A DNA stretch of 64,000 nt, from NCBI GenBank assembly GCA_012103475.1, contig WLWS01000001.1, forward strand, positions 767,881 through 831,880. Direction: 5' to 3'. The number at the start of each line of letters is the position of its first letter. The first letter of the stretch is position 1. The notes under the pieces are model-generated. The model was not told where the DNA came from and did not search any database. It saw only the letters and a list, made by a program, of their open reading frames with translations. A program made the position numbers and the translations under genes. The stretch comes from Gammaproteobacteria bacterium (lineage in GTDB: Bacteria; Pseudomonadota; Gammaproteobacteria; Eutrophobiales; Eutrophobiaceae). Shown here in pieces: positions 28,648 through 38,102 of the stretch.

Positions 28648-29499
28648 TTAGTCGGTAAACGCCAGTTTCATTTTCTTCATGGCGTTTTGTTCCAGCTGCC
28701 GGATGCGTTCTGCCGACACGCCGTATTCGGCAGCAAGTTCATGCAGAGTAACTTTTTTCTCGGCCAGCCAACGGCTCTTGATAATGTTCTGACTGCGTTC
28801 GTCGAGTTCTTCCAGAGCAGAGTATAATCCCTGCTTTTCCAGCTCTTCTGTTTGTCGGCTTTCAGCTGTCTGTTCCGGGTTCATCTCAGAGTTTTCCAGA
28901 TAGCCGGCCGGCGCAAACCCATCTGTTTCAGAATCATCGCTGAGAGGACCGTCGAAAGACGCATCGTGTGCGCTCAATCGCTGTTCCATTTTTACTACAT
29001 CCGCCGGGCTCACGCCGAGATCCTCAGCAACAGCATTAACTTCTTCCTGATTGAGCCAGCCCAGACGTTTTTTCGCTGAGCGAAGATTAAAGAAAAGTTT
29101 TCTTTGAGATTTAGTAGTGGCTACTTTTACAATTCGCCAGTTACGAAGTATAAATTCATGCATTTCGGCCCGAACCCAGTGCACAGCAAAGGAAACCAGT
29201 CTTACACCCACATCCGGATCGAATCGCTTTACTGCTTTCATCAATCCGATATTACCTTCCTGAATCAGATCTGACTGCGCTAGCCCATAACCACTATAAC
29301 CACGTGCTACGCGTACCACGAAGCGCAGGTGCGACAGAACCAGCTGCCTTGCTGCCTCAAGATCGTCAGACTCGCGAAATCGCTTAGCCAAAGCCTGTTC
29401 TTCTTCCAGGCTGAGCAGCGGAATCTTATTAACGCTTTGCACATAACTGTCCAACGAGCCAGTGGGCAGCGCCAATTGAATATTTGTCAGGTTGTTCAT
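28648..29499 (-). CDS. rpoH: RNA polymerase sigma-32 (heat shock) factor
   Basis: Directs RNA polymerase to heat-shock promoters. From the ATG at 29499 (283 residues), region 2 includes SDLIQEGNIGLMKAVKRFDP. The sigma-32-specific RpoH box QRKLFFNLR is at residues 132-140, and the region 4 helix-turn-helix ends VSAERIRQLEQNAMKKMK. An in-frame ATG 15 bases upstream exists, but GAGGG lies 8 bases before 29499, and that start fits the family. It lies downstream of ftsYEX, as in relatives. Its upstream region carries a perfect CIRCE element, so HrcA probably represses it. Confidence 0.96.
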   Translation of the reverse strand: MNNLTNIQLALPTGSLDSYVQSVNKIPLLSLEEEQALAKRFRESDDLEAARQLVLSHLRFVVRVARGYSGYGLAQSDLIQEGNIGLMKAVKRFDPDVGVRLVSFAVHWVRAEMHEFILRNWRIVKVATTKSQRKLFFNLRSAKKRLGWLNQEEVNAVAEDLGVSPADVVKMEQRLSAHDASFDGPLSDDSETDGFAPAGYLENSEMNPEQTAESRQTEELEKQGLYSALEELDERSQNIIKSRWLAEKKVTLHELAAEYGVSAERIRQLEQNAMKKMKLAFTD

Positions 29500-29539
29500 A
29501 GGTGTTTCCCTCATAACAAACTCTAAATTGCGGAAAATT

Positions 29540-29566
29540 TTAGCACTCTCAGAGTTAGAGTGCTAA
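29540..29566. promoter_or_regulatory. CIRCE element (HrcA operator) upstream of rpoH
   Basis: Perfect inverted repeat TTAGCACTC (29540-29548), 9-base spacer, GAGTGCTAA (29558-29566), identical to the CIRCE consensus. It lies 41 bases upstream of the rpoH ATG. On the minus strand its distal arm runs into TGCTAAAAT, which looks like an extended -10 box, so bound HrcA would block the rpoH promoter. hrcA is not in the window. Confidence 0.9.
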
Positions 29567-29618
29567 CAGAACTTGAAGTTCCATAGAGTCGTGCTTTTAA
29601 GTTGTTGTTATTAAAGGC

Positions 29619-30584
29619 TTAAGCAGGTTCAATGTCGCGAATATGGCGTTTTACGGAGACCCAGGAGCCAGCCAGTCCAAGGCTGGCGCCACTGAGCAAC
29701 AGGAACAAGACTTCAGAAAAAGCCAGGCCGTGGAGACGAAACTGGCTGGCATAGAGCTCAGCCAGTCTGGATACAGGTGCTTCCATGAGGAACAAGGTGA
29801 GACTTAGCAATGCCCAGGCCATAAGGCTGCCGCCGATGCCCTGAAAAATTCCAGAATACAAAAATGGTCGCTGGATAAAAGCATCTGTTGCGCCAAATAG
29901 TTTATTTACTTCTATTTCGCTACGACGATTATATATGGCCAAACGTATGGTGTTGCCGACAATAAGCAAGACTGCTATTGCCAGCACGATGGCCAGAATT
30001 GTTACGGCTTTACGCACGATGTCGATGATGGCAAATAATCTTTGTATCCACTGGCGATCAAACTGTGCGCTGTCTACTTCTGGCAAAGCACGTAATTTCT
30101 CAAGCATTTCTTCACCGGCCGCGATGGACAGGTTTTCAATCTCCGGCTGAAGCAGCAGAATGGCCGGTAAGGGGTTTTCACCAAGAGTTGAGCTAATGTC
30201 AGCAGAACCTGTCTGGCTGATAAACTCTTCCAGAGCCTGCTCCGGACTGATGTGGCGAACAGCGGAGATACCATTCCATTGTCCCAGCGCTGTTGCAAGC
30301 TCAGTAACTTGCTCTTGCTCCAGACCGGTTTGCAAAAAAAGAGAAATCTCCGAACTGTTATCCCAATCGGCGGCAACTCGCTGACTATTGTCCAGCAACA
30401 GATAAAACCCTGCTGGCAAAGACAGGGCAATACCGACAACGGCCGTTGTTAAAAAACTGTTAAGAGGTTGCTTAAATAGCTGGCCAAGACTAAAGATGCT
30501 TGCCTGAGCATGTTGTAATAGCCAGGTAGAGAAAGTTTTCTTCAGGTTATACCTGCTCGGTTGAAGTCCGCTACGCTTGTTCAT
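29619..30584 (-). CDS. ftsX: Cell division protein FtsX
   Basis: Membrane partner of FtsE; together they regulate peptidoglycan hydrolysis at the septum. Four membrane helices are visible: near residue 45 (FLTTAVVGIALSLPAGFYLLL) and three between about 190 and 305. A periplasmic loop (about 70-180) lies between the first two. Length 321 is standard. The start overlaps the ftsE stop by 4 bases. The ftsY-ftsE-ftsX order is conserved in gammaproteobacteria. Confidence 0.95.
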   Translation of the reverse strand: MNKRSGLQPSRYNLKKTFSTWLLQHAQASIFSLGQLFKQPLNSFLTTAVVGIALSLPAGFYLLLDNSQRVAADWDNSSEISLFLQTGLEQEQVTELATALGQWNGISAVRHISPEQALEEFISQTGSADISSTLGENPLPAILLLQPEIENLSIAAGEEMLEKLRALPEVDSAQFDRQWIQRLFAIIDIVRKAVTILAIVLAIAVLLIVGNTIRLAIYNRRSEIEVNKLFGATDAFIQRPFLYSGIFQGIGGSLMAWALLSLTLFLMEAPVSRLAELYASQFRLHGLAFSEVLFLLLSGASLGLAGSWVSVKRHIRDIEPA

Positions 30585-31258
30585 TCGTCTATTGTCTGGC
30601 CGATATGAGTGAGCAGACGTCCTTCGCGTAATGTAATAATGCTCTTGTTCATTTTCTTTATCATGTCCAGATCGTGGCTGGCAATCAGGACAGTAACACC
30701 AACCTGACTAAACTGTTCGAACAGTTTCATAATATCCCAGGAAAGCGCCGGATCGAGATTACCGGTAGGCTCATCTGCCAACAGTAAGGCTGGTCTATGC
30801 ACAACCGCTCTGGCAATACCAACCCGCTGTTGTTCTCCACCTGAAAGAGCGATGGGGCTGACTTTTTCTTTTTTCAATAAGCCAACTTTATCCAGTGCCG
30901 CATGAACGCGACGGCGAATTTCCTGATATCGATAACCGGCAATCACCAGAGGCAGAGCTATGTTGTCGAATACAGATCGGTCATGCAGGAGCCGGTGGTC
31001 CTGAAACATAAAGCCGATACTGCGACGAAAAAGCGGTACTCTTCTACCTGTTACCCGTTCCAGGTTCTGGCCATTGACGATTATCTGTCCGCGGCTGTGA
31101 CGTTCAATAAGTGCAATCAAACGTAAAAGAGAGCTTTTGCCAGCACCAGAGCGGCCAGTTACGTAGACCATAGCGGCCTGCTCCACAAAAAGGTTTATTC
31201 TTCGCAGGGCTTCATTGCCATCGCCATACTGCATGGAGACATCAGTAAAACGGATCAT
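30581..31258 (-). CDS. ftsE: Cell division ATP-binding protein FtsE
   Basis: ABC-type ATPase driving FtsX. Walker A GRSGAGKSS (35-43), signature LSGGEQQRVGIARAV and Walker B LLLADEPTGNLDP are intact, with the switch histidine in LIASHD. Length 225. It overlaps both ftsY and ftsX by 4 bases, indicating tight coupling. Confidence 0.97.
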   Translation of the reverse strand: MIRFTDVSMQYGDGNEALRRINLFVEQAAMVYVTGRSGAGKSSLLRLIALIERHSRGQIIVNGQNLERVTGRRVPLFRRSIGFMFQDHRLLHDRSVFDNIALPLVIAGYRYQEIRRRVHAALDKVGLLKKEKVSPIALSGGEQQRVGIARAVVHRPALLLADEPTGNLDPALSWDIMKLFEQFSQVGVTVLIASHDLDMIKKMNKSIITLREGRLLTHIGQTIDE

Positions 31259-32220
31259 TTTTCAATATCGAGCATGGCGTCGACGAAACTCTCAGCGTGA
31301 AACGCACGAAAATCCTCTATCTGTTCCCCGACCCCGACAAAACGAACTGGTATGCCGAATGTTTCAGCGAGGGCAAAAATAACGCCACCTTTAGCTGTGC
31401 CATCGAGTTTTGTCAGGGCAATGCCGGTTACACCAACGGCTTCCTGGAAAACCCGAAGCTGGGAGATAGCGTTTTGACCAGTACCCGCATCTATGACAAG
31501 CAGTACTTCGAGGTCAAGTTCATCATCAAACTTGCTGATAGTCCGGCGAATTTTCTTTAATTCCTGCATGAGATTGTCTTTGTTATGCAAGCGACCCGCG
31601 GTATCCGCTATTACGACATCGCATTCTTTTGCTTTGGCGGACTGTAGAGCATCATAAATTACTGCAGCGCTGTCTGACCCGCTTTGATGCGAAACAACAG
31701 GGACTTCGTTCTTGCTGCCCCACGATTCAAGCTGTTCTATCGCAGCTGCGCGAAAAGTGTCTCCGGCCGCCAGCAGGACTTTGTCGTCAAAACCTTTGAA
31801 GTAGTTAGTCAGTTTGCCAATAGTAGTGGTTTTACCCACTCCGTTAACCCCGATAACTAGCACGACAAAGGGTTTTTTGATAACAAAAATTTCTTCTATA
31901 GGGGCTTGTACCGGCATCAGTATTTCAACCATCTGCCGGCGAAGACAGGACAACACGTCGTCATAAGAGCTTAATTTACGACGCTTCATTTCTTTAGTCA
32001 GCCCTTGCATTAATCGAGTGCTTGCCTCAATGCCGAGATCCGCCATTAGCAGGCGGGACTCGATTTCTTCGAGCTCTTCATCGCCAATCCCTTCACTACC
32101 ACTGACCATATTCGCCAGACCACCGAGCAAACCCTCTCTGGTTTTGTTCAGACCATTTCTTAGTCGCTGGAAAAAACCATCTGTGTCAGAATCCTGTTTG
32201 TCTTTATTAATCTCCAGCAT
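31255..32220 (-). CDS. ftsY: Signal recognition particle receptor FtsY
   Basis: SRP receptor GTPase that docks ribosome-nascent chain complexes to SecYEG. The NG domain has the P-loop GVNGVGKTT (124-132), [16 protein letters not shown] and the C-terminal [12 protein letters not shown]. At 321 residues the acidic N-terminal A domain is short compared with the enteric protein (about 500 residues), as is common outside enterics. First gene of the ftsY-ftsE-ftsX run; divergent from the M16 peptidase gene across a 169-base spacer. Confidence 0.96.
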   Translation of the reverse strand: MLEINKDKQDSDTDGFFQRLRNGLNKTREGLLGGLANMVSGSEGIGDEELEEIESRLLMADLGIEASTRLMQGLTKEMKRRKLSSYDDVLSCLRRQMVEILMPVQAPIEEIFVIKKPFVVLVIGVNGVGKTTTIGKLTNYFKGFDDKVLLAAGDTFRAAAIEQLESWGSKNEVPVVSHQSGSDSAAVIYDALQSAKAKECDVVIADTAGRLHNKDNLMQELKKIRRTISKFDDELDLEVLLVIDAGTGQNAISQLRVFQEAVGVTGIALTKLDGTAKGGVIFALAETFGIPVRFVGVGEQIEDFRAFHAESFVDAMLDIEK

Positions 32221-32389
32221 TGTTTTTTGATAATAGCTAAAATTGAACCCGCTTGGTCAGGGGAAGGGTAGATTCGACGCAAGATCCTATCATCAACGGG
32301 CATCGAACTACTAAAATGAATCATGCTCTAAACGGAAATAACATTGAAAGACTGAGTAGATTCTTGGTCTGTTTACAGGAGAAGTGGGT

Positions 32390-33775
32390 TTGAGAAATTA
32401 TTTAAATATCGGGCTGACGGGCATTCTGTTGTGTTTCGCCGGCCTCTCGCAGGCACAAGTACATGAGTTTTTGCTCGATAATGGCCTGAAAGTACTGGTT
32501 AAAGAAGATCATCGGGCGCCTATTGTGGTTTCGCAGATCTGGTACAAAGTGGGCTCCAGCTATGAACATGACGGAATTACAGGTATTTCGCACGCTCTTG
32601 AACACATGATTTTTAAAGGCACTGAAAAATATCCGAAAGGCGAATTTTCAAGAATTATTTCCGCCAATGGCGGTCAGGAAAACGCATTTACCGGCACCGA
32701 TTACACCGCCTATTTCCAGACACTGGAAAAGTCCCGGCTTGAAATCAGTTTGCGCCTGGAAGCGGACAGAATGCGGTATTTATCCCTGCCCGAAGATGAG
32801 TATTTGAAAGAAATCAAAGTTGTGCAGGAAGAGCGCAGAATGCGTACAGAAGACAACCCTGGCGCCTTTACCCGGGAAGTGGCGATGGCCACTGCATTTC
32901 AGACCAGCCCCTATCGTCAACCTATCGTTGGCTGGATGGCGGATCTGGAAACAATGAAGGTAGATGATTTGAAGCGCTGGTATCAGAAGTGGTATGCACC
33001 GAATAATGCGACACTCGTTATAGCCGGTGATGTTGAACCGGCTTATGTCCACCGCTTGGCAAAAAAATATTTTGCTGGCTTCGCCGCCGAAGATATTGAT
33101 AGTCCTCCGGCCGGAAAAGAAGTCGAGCAACTTGGATTGAAACGAGTTCTGGTTAAACGCTCGGCAGAAGTAGCGCAACTCATGATGGCTTATAAAATTC
33201 CGGTACTGAAGTCGTTTCTGAAAGCTGACGGTGCCGAGACCTGGGAGCCTTATGCTCTGGAAGTACTGGCAGGTGTGCTGGATGGTGGCGGTAGCGCCCG
33301 TTTCGCAAGCCGACTGGTGCGGGGCAAAGAAGTAGCAAGTAGTGTTGGTGCAGGCTATCCACTCACCTCTCGGCTGAACAGCGTCTTCAGTGTCAGTGGC
33401 ACGCCGGCCAGAGGGAAATCTGTCGAAGAACTCGAACAGGCTATCCGGGAAGAGCTTGTTGATTTACAGGAAAAACCGATAAGCGATAAAGAGCTGGAAC
33501 GGGTAAAGGCGCAAGTGGTATCGAGCGATGTGTATGAGAAGGACTCGGTGTTTTATCAGGCCATGATTCTGGGCATTCTCGAAACAGTTGGTTTGTCCTG
33601 GCATCTGGTGGATGAATATGTAGAAAGGGTGCAGGCAGTCACAGCGGCCCAGGTACAGGAGGTGGCGAATAAGTATTTTGTAGACGACCATCTGACCATA
33701 GCCGTTCTGGAACCGCAACCATTTGACCGAAGCGCTGGTCGCCCTAACAGTGGAGGCAATCCTCATGCTCGTTAG
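32390..33775 (+). CDS. M16 family zinc peptidase (active-type subunit)
   Basis: Secreted pitrilysin-family metallopeptidase. A signal peptide (about residues 1-22) precedes the domain. The inverted zinc motif HALEH (around residues 68-72), followed by the distal glutamate region near EIKVVQEERRMR, makes it catalytically competent. Length about 460 fits the M16B processing-peptidase type. The TTG at 32390 is preferred over GTG at 32384 because AGGAG then lies 8 bases upstream instead of 2. It is paired with a motif-less M16 gene downstream, as in two-subunit M16B enzymes. Substrate unknown. Confidence 0.88.
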   Translation: MRNYLNIGLTGILLCFAGLSQAQVHEFLLDNGLKVLVKEDHRAPIVVSQIWYKVGSSYEHDGITGISHALEHMIFKGTEKYPKGEFSRIISANGGQENAFTGTDYTAYFQTLEKSRLEISLRLEADRMRYLSLPEDEYLKEIKVVQEERRMRTEDNPGAFTREVAMATAFQTSPYRQPIVGWMADLETMKVDDLKRWYQKWYAPNNATLVIAGDVEPAYVHRLAKKYFAGFAAEDIDSPPAGKEVEQLGLKRVLVKRSAEVAQLMMAYKIPVLKSFLKADGAETWEPYALEVLAGVLDGGGSARFASRLVRGKEVASSVGAGYPLTSRLNSVFSVSGTPARGKSVEELEQAIREELVDLQEKPISDKELERVKAQVVSSDVYEKDSVFYQAMILGILETVGLSWHLVDEYVERVQAVTAAQVQEVANKYFVDDHLTIAVLEPQPFDRSAGRPNSGGNPHAR

Positions 33776-35078
33776 AAAAGTACTGCTACTTCTGCTGGTT
33801 TCAGGCTCAGCACTGGCCGGGCCAAAAATTCAGCATTGGCAGACATCAAAAGGAACGCCCGTCTATTTTGTTGAAGCACATGAACTTCCTATGGTTGATG
33901 TTCAAATAACCTTCGACGGCGGCAGTGCACGCGATCCACAGTCTGCGAAAGGACTTGCGTCCTTGACTAGTAGCTTGCTTGCCGAAGGAGCCGCGGGACT
34001 GGACGCCGATCAAATTAGTTTCGAATTCGAAAGACTTGGTGCTAATTTCGGCGCTAGTGCAGGCTACGACTCCGCGTCCTTATCACTACGGAGTTTGTCT
34101 GATAAAAACAAACTAAACAGCGCGCTTGATACTTTAAGAAAGGTAATGTCAAAACCCGACTTTCCCGAACAGGCTATAGAGCGACAACGACAACGTTTTT
34201 TAATTGGTATTCAACGAAAAAAGCAGTCGCCATCTGCGCTGGCAAGAGACACATTTTATGCCGCGGTTTACGGTAAGCATCCTTATGCTTTTCCGCAATC
34301 AGGCACTGAAGAAAGTATTGCGTCGATAAAACGGAAGGATATCGTTGAATTCCACAATAAATACTATGTAGCGCGTAATGCTGTAATTGCGATCGTCGGG
34401 GATCTTAGCCAAAAGCAGGCGAAGAAACTTGCCGAGAAACTCGGCGCGGCTTTGCCAAAAGGTAAAAACGCGGGCAAGTTAATGCCGGTTGCGGAGCTCA
34501 AAGAGGCCAGAGTGGAGGCAATTGACCATCCGTCGACGCAAACGCATATATTGCTTGGTCAGCCCGGTTTAAAGAGGGGCGATCCTGATTATTTTGCACT
34601 TTATGTCGGCAATCATATCCTTGGCGGCAGTGGTCTTGTCTCACAGTTATTCAAAGAAATTCGGGAGAAACGTGCCCTGTCTTATAGCGCTTATAGCTAT
34701 TTTTCACCAATGCGGGAATACGGGCCTTTTCTGGCTGGCTTGTCTACCCGTGCTGATCAGGCCGAAGAAGCTTTGCAGGTGTTGCGAGAAAATATAGAGT
34801 CTTTTATTGAGCGTGGCCCTAGTCCTGAACAACTAAGGGCGGCAAAGAAAAATATCAGTGGTGGTTTCCCGCTACGGATAGACAGTAACAGCGACATTCT
34901 GGGTTATGTTGCTGTAATTGGTTTTTATAATTTGCCATTGGATTATCTGGAGACATTCAACAGTAATGTAGATGCAGTTAGTGCGGAGGATGTAAAAGAG
35001 GCTTTTGCAAGACGACTGAATCCCGAGCGTTTTGTCGCTGTGTTGGTGGGGCCACAACCAGCAGCGAAGCAGGATTGA
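33765..35078 (+). CDS. M16 family protein (non-catalytic partner)
   Basis: Second M16B-type protein, with a signal peptide (KVLLLLLVSGSALA) but no H-x-x-E-H motif: the equivalent stretch reads SAKGLASLTSSLLAEG. It has the glycine-rich loop region ILGGSGLVSQLFKEIREKR typical of the inactive subunit, which grips substrate for the catalytic one. The ATG at 33765 is preferred to the frame's earlier start at 33723, because GGAGG lies 8 bases upstream and the signal peptide then begins at residue 1. It overlaps the upstream gene by 11 bases. Confidence 0.88.
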   Translation: MLVRKVLLLLLVSGSALAGPKIQHWQTSKGTPVYFVEAHELPMVDVQITFDGGSARDPQSAKGLASLTSSLLAEGAAGLDADQISFEFERLGANFGASAGYDSASLSLRSLSDKNKLNSALDTLRKVMSKPDFPEQAIERQRQRFLIGIQRKKQSPSALARDTFYAAVYGKHPYAFPQSGTEESIASIKRKDIVEFHNKYYVARNAVIAIVGDLSQKQAKKLAEKLGAALPKGKNAGKLMPVAELKEARVEAIDHPSTQTHILLGQPGLKRGDPDYFALYVGNHILGGSGLVSQLFKEIREKRALSYSAYSYFSPMREYGPFLAGLSTRADQAEEALQVLRENIESFIERGPSPEQLRAAKKNISGGFPLRIDSNSDILGYVAVIGFYNLPLDYLETFNSNVDAVSAEDVKEAFARRLNPERFVAVLVGPQPAAKQD

Positions 35079-35081
35079 ACG

Positions 35082-35657
35082 CTGAAGCGCTCAGGCACCA
35101 GCGCCGGCAGGCTTCGTATCATAGCCGGTCGTTGGCGGGGGCGAAAAATAAGCATTGCAAAAGACCCGGCGCTTCGACCAACACCGAATCGAGTACGTGA
35201 AACTCTGTTTAACTGGCTCCAGCCCCTTATTCAGGGCAAAACATGTCTTGATCTTTTTGCGGGTAGCGGCGCCCTTGGTTTTGAGGCATTGTCGCGAGGA
35301 GCGGCAAGTGTCACCATGGTGGAGCAAAATGCCGATTCAGCGTCGATGCTGATTCAACAGGGAGCCGAGCTCGGAGCCGAAGGTTTAAGCGTAGTTAATG
35401 ACAATGCAGAGCATTTTCTGGAATCTAATCAGACAGGTTTCGATATCGTCTTTTTAGATCCGCCTTTTGCTGAAGATTATTTGCAGAAATGCTGTGAGAG
35501 TTTGTTGAATATGGGAAATCTAAATCCAGCCGCATTATTGTATCTGGAGAGCGACTCTGATATTGCAGTGAAGCCACCCTACACAATCTTGAAGCGTTCT
35601 CGCGCCGGTAAGGTACAATTCATGCTATTGGAAATTGATTCTGGGAGAGTACAGTAA
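35082..35657 (+). CDS. rsmD: 16S rRNA (guanine966-N2)-methyltransferase RsmD, start codon unclear
   Basis: Methylates G966 of 16S rRNA. The frame gives the complete protein: [34 protein letters not shown] motif [18 protein letters not shown] and catalytic FLDPPF. The frame is open from the upstream TGA at 35076-35078, but no ATG, GTG or TTG occurs before motif I; the first in-frame one (TTG at 35289) would remove the SAM motif. CTG at 35082 has AGGA 7 bases upstream and is the best candidate. Alternatively a small indel near the start hides a normal codon: TTG at 35075 overlaps the upstream stop but is out of frame. Confidence 0.8.
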   Translation: MKRSGTSAGRLRIIAGRWRGRKISIAKDPALRPTPNRVRETLFNWLQPLIQGKTCLDLFAGSGALGFEALSRGAASVTMVEQNADSASMLIQQGAELGAEGLSVVNDNAEHFLESNQTGFDIVFLDPPFAEDYLQKCCESLLNMGNLNPAALLYLESDSDIAVKPPYTILKRSRAGKVQFMLLEIDSGRVQ

Positions 35658-35659
35658 TA

Positions 35660-36139
35660 ATGATAACAGCCATTTATCCTGGCACTTTTGACCCGATCAC
35701 AAATGGACATAGCGATATCGTAGCCAGGGCGGCTTGTCTGTTCGATAATGTCATCGTTGCCGTTGCTAAAAGCACTAGTAAAACAACCGCTTTTACAATT
35801 GACGAGCGTGTCGCGATGGCGCGCGAGGCATGTGCCGGCCTTGAACGAGTTGAAGTGAGGAGCTTTGATGGTCTGATGACAAACTTTGCTCGAGAGCGAC
35901 AGGCCAAAGTTATTGTCCGTGGCCTCAGAGCTGTTTCGGATTTTGAAAATGAATTTCAGATGGCCGGTATGAACCGGCATCTGAACAATGAGGCTGAAAC
36001 CGTTTTTCTAATGCCAGCCGAGCATCTGAGTTTTATTTCTTCCAGTCTGGTTCGTGAAGTGGCCAGTTATGGCGGCGATGTCGGGAACTTTGTACATGAA
36101 AGTGTCAAGACAGCGCTGCAGGAGAGGCTGGCCAGATAA
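35660..36139 (+). CDS. coaD: Phosphopantetheine adenylyltransferase
   Basis: Fourth enzyme of coenzyme A synthesis, making dephospho-CoA from 4'-phosphopantetheine and ATP. The nucleotidyltransferase motif PITNGHSDI (about residues 12-20), [18 protein letters not shown] and the [10 protein letters not shown] motif are intact. Length 159 is standard. It follows rsmD by 2 bases, the usual rsmD-coaD pairing, and precedes a ferredoxin gene without any gap. Confidence 0.97.
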   Translation: MITAIYPGTFDPITNGHSDIVARAACLFDNVIVAVAKSTSKTTAFTIDERVAMAREACAGLERVEVRSFDGLMTNFARERQAKVIVRGLRAVSDFENEFQMAGMNRHLNNEAETVFLMPAEHLSFISSSLVREVASYGGDVGNFVHESVKTALQERLAR

Positions 36140-36391
<252 letters not shown>

Positions 36392-36392
36392 T

Positions 36393-38096
36393 ATGAAAGC
36401 TAAAACAATGCTGTGTAATTTTTCACGAGTTCTCGTTCTTTTCTTCAGTGTTACGGCGTCCTCCTTCGCGGGGTCCGAAAACAGTCCGCCGGCAGCGGCA
36501 GTTGCCAGTGCTCATCCGCTCGCGACGGAGGCCGGAATGCAAATATTGCGGGACGGCGGCAATGCTTTTGACGCCGCGATAGCGGTTACCGCTGCTTTGG
36601 CTGTGGTTGAACCATATTCATCTGGTATAGGCGGAGGTGGTTTCTGGTTGCTGCATCAGGCTGATGACGGTCGTCAGATAATGATTGACGGACGTGAGAA
36701 AGCGCCAGCTTTGGCTCATCGACGTATGTATCAGAATGAGAATGGTGAAGTAAACAAGGGAAGCTCATTAAATGGTGCCCTGTCTGCGGCAATACCGGGA
36801 GTGCCGGCAGGAATTGTGCATCTCGCCGGGCGTTATGGTCGCCTGCCCTTGAGTAAGTCACTTGCCGCAGCTATACGCTATGCCGAAGATGGTTTCAGGA
36901 CAGGTGAGCGTTACCAGCGTTTGGCCAGTTACAGACTGGATGTGCTGCAGCAATACCCGTCCGCAGCGACAATATTTTTGCAGGACAACAGAATACCGGA
37001 TATAGGCTTCCTGCTGGTACAAAAAGATCTAGCTGCAACGCTAAGGAAGCTCGCCCAGCATGGGAACGATGGTTTTTATAGCGGTGAGCTCGCTGATGCA
37101 CTTGTTGAAGGTGTCAGACAAGCCGGAGGCATATGGAGCCTGCAGGATTTACAGGATTACCGGGTTGTTGAAAGACAGCCCATCGTTACCAGCTATCGTA
37201 ATGTTCGTATAGTCTCGGCTCCGCCACCTTCATCCGGAGGTGTCGTCCTGAGTCAGGCACTGGCAATTTTAGAAAAGTTTGATATCCACAGCATGAATTC
37301 CTTTGACCGCAAGCACTACGTAATCGAAGCGATGCGTCGTGCCTATCGGGACAGGGCTGTCTATCTTGGTGATCCTGACTATTTTAAAGTGCCGGTTCGT
37401 CGCTTGCTGAACAAGGACTATCTGGAAGGTCTGGCGATGAGCATAAACAAGGACGAAGCAACTCCCAGCACTGAGCTTGGTAATACACCAGGTCTGGATC
37501 AAACAGGCGCAGATACCACACACTTTTCTGTTATGGACAAACAAGGTAATCGGGTTGCAGCCACCTTGAGCATCAATCTTCCATTCGGTTCAAGTTTTGT
37601 TGCGCCCGGCACCGGTGTGTTACTGAATGATGAGATGGATGATTTTTCGGTTAAGGCGCATACGCCTAACGCCTATGGTCTGGTTGGAGATAAAGCCAAC
37701 GCGGTTGAGGGAGGCAAGCGACCCCTGTCCAGTATGACACCTACCTTTCTGGAAAGTGAAGATCGGGTAGGGGTAATTGGCACCCCCGGCGGTAGCCGAA
37801 TAATTACCATGGTTTTGCTCGGCTTACTGGATTTCGTGGATGGAAACAAACCCGAGTCCTGGGTCAGTCTGCCGCGTTATCATCACCAGTATCTGCCAGA
37901 CGAGGTACAGTATGAAAAGAACGGCTTCTCTATCAGAGAGAAAATAGAGTTAAAAAAGCGCGGTCATACTCTCAATGAGAAAAATCGCCGTTATGGCAAC
38001 ATGCACGCTATTTTATGGGACAGGAAAGAGAACAAGGTTTACGCGGCAAGCGATCCTCGCGGCGAAGGAGAAGCTCAGGTCGAGCCTGACAAATAG
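36393..38096 (+). CDS. ggt: Gamma-glutamyltransferase
   Basis: Periplasmic Ntn-hydrolase that cleaves the gamma-glutamyl bond of glutathione and related compounds. A signal peptide (about residues 1-26) is followed by the large subunit with AHPLATEAGMQILRDGGNAFDAA. The autoprocessing and nucleophile threonine lies in the motif DTTHFSVMD, with the small subunit after it; PLSSMTPT and the GTPGGSRI oxyanion region are present. Length 567 is typical. It starts 1 base after the ferredoxin stop. Confidence 0.95.
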   Translation: MKAKTMLCNFSRVLVLFFSVTASSFAGSENSPPAAAVASAHPLATEAGMQILRDGGNAFDAAIAVTAALAVVEPYSSGIGGGGFWLLHQADDGRQIMIDGREKAPALAHRRMYQNENGEVNKGSSLNGALSAAIPGVPAGIVHLAGRYGRLPLSKSLAAAIRYAEDGFRTGERYQRLASYRLDVLQQYPSAATIFLQDNRIPDIGFLLVQKDLAATLRKLAQHGNDGFYSGELADALVEGVRQAGGIWSLQDLQDYRVVERQPIVTSYRNVRIVSAPPPSSGGVVLSQALAILEKFDIHSMNSFDRKHYVIEAMRRAYRDRAVYLGDPDYFKVPVRRLLNKDYLEGLAMSINKDEATPSTELGNTPGLDQTGADTTHFSVMDKQGNRVAATLSINLPFGSSFVAPGTGVLLNDEMDDFSVKAHTPNAYGLVGDKANAVEGGKRPLSSMTPTFLESEDRVGVIGTPGGSRIITMVLLGLLDFVDGNKPESWVSLPRYHHQYLPDEVQYEKNGFSIREKIELKKRGHTLNEKNRRYGNMHAILWDRKENKVYAASDPRGEGEAQVEPDK

Positions 38097-38102
38097 TTTT
38101 AG

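Noticed and set aside
29295..29310. Another CACGTG core (in rpoH) as a parS site
   Set aside because: The flanks do not match TGTTNCACGTGAAACA; only the core hexamer is present.
35289..35657. TTG at 35289 as the rsmD start
   Set aside because: It would delete the N-terminal motifs and half of the SAM-binding motif, all of which are present and conserved upstream in the same frame.
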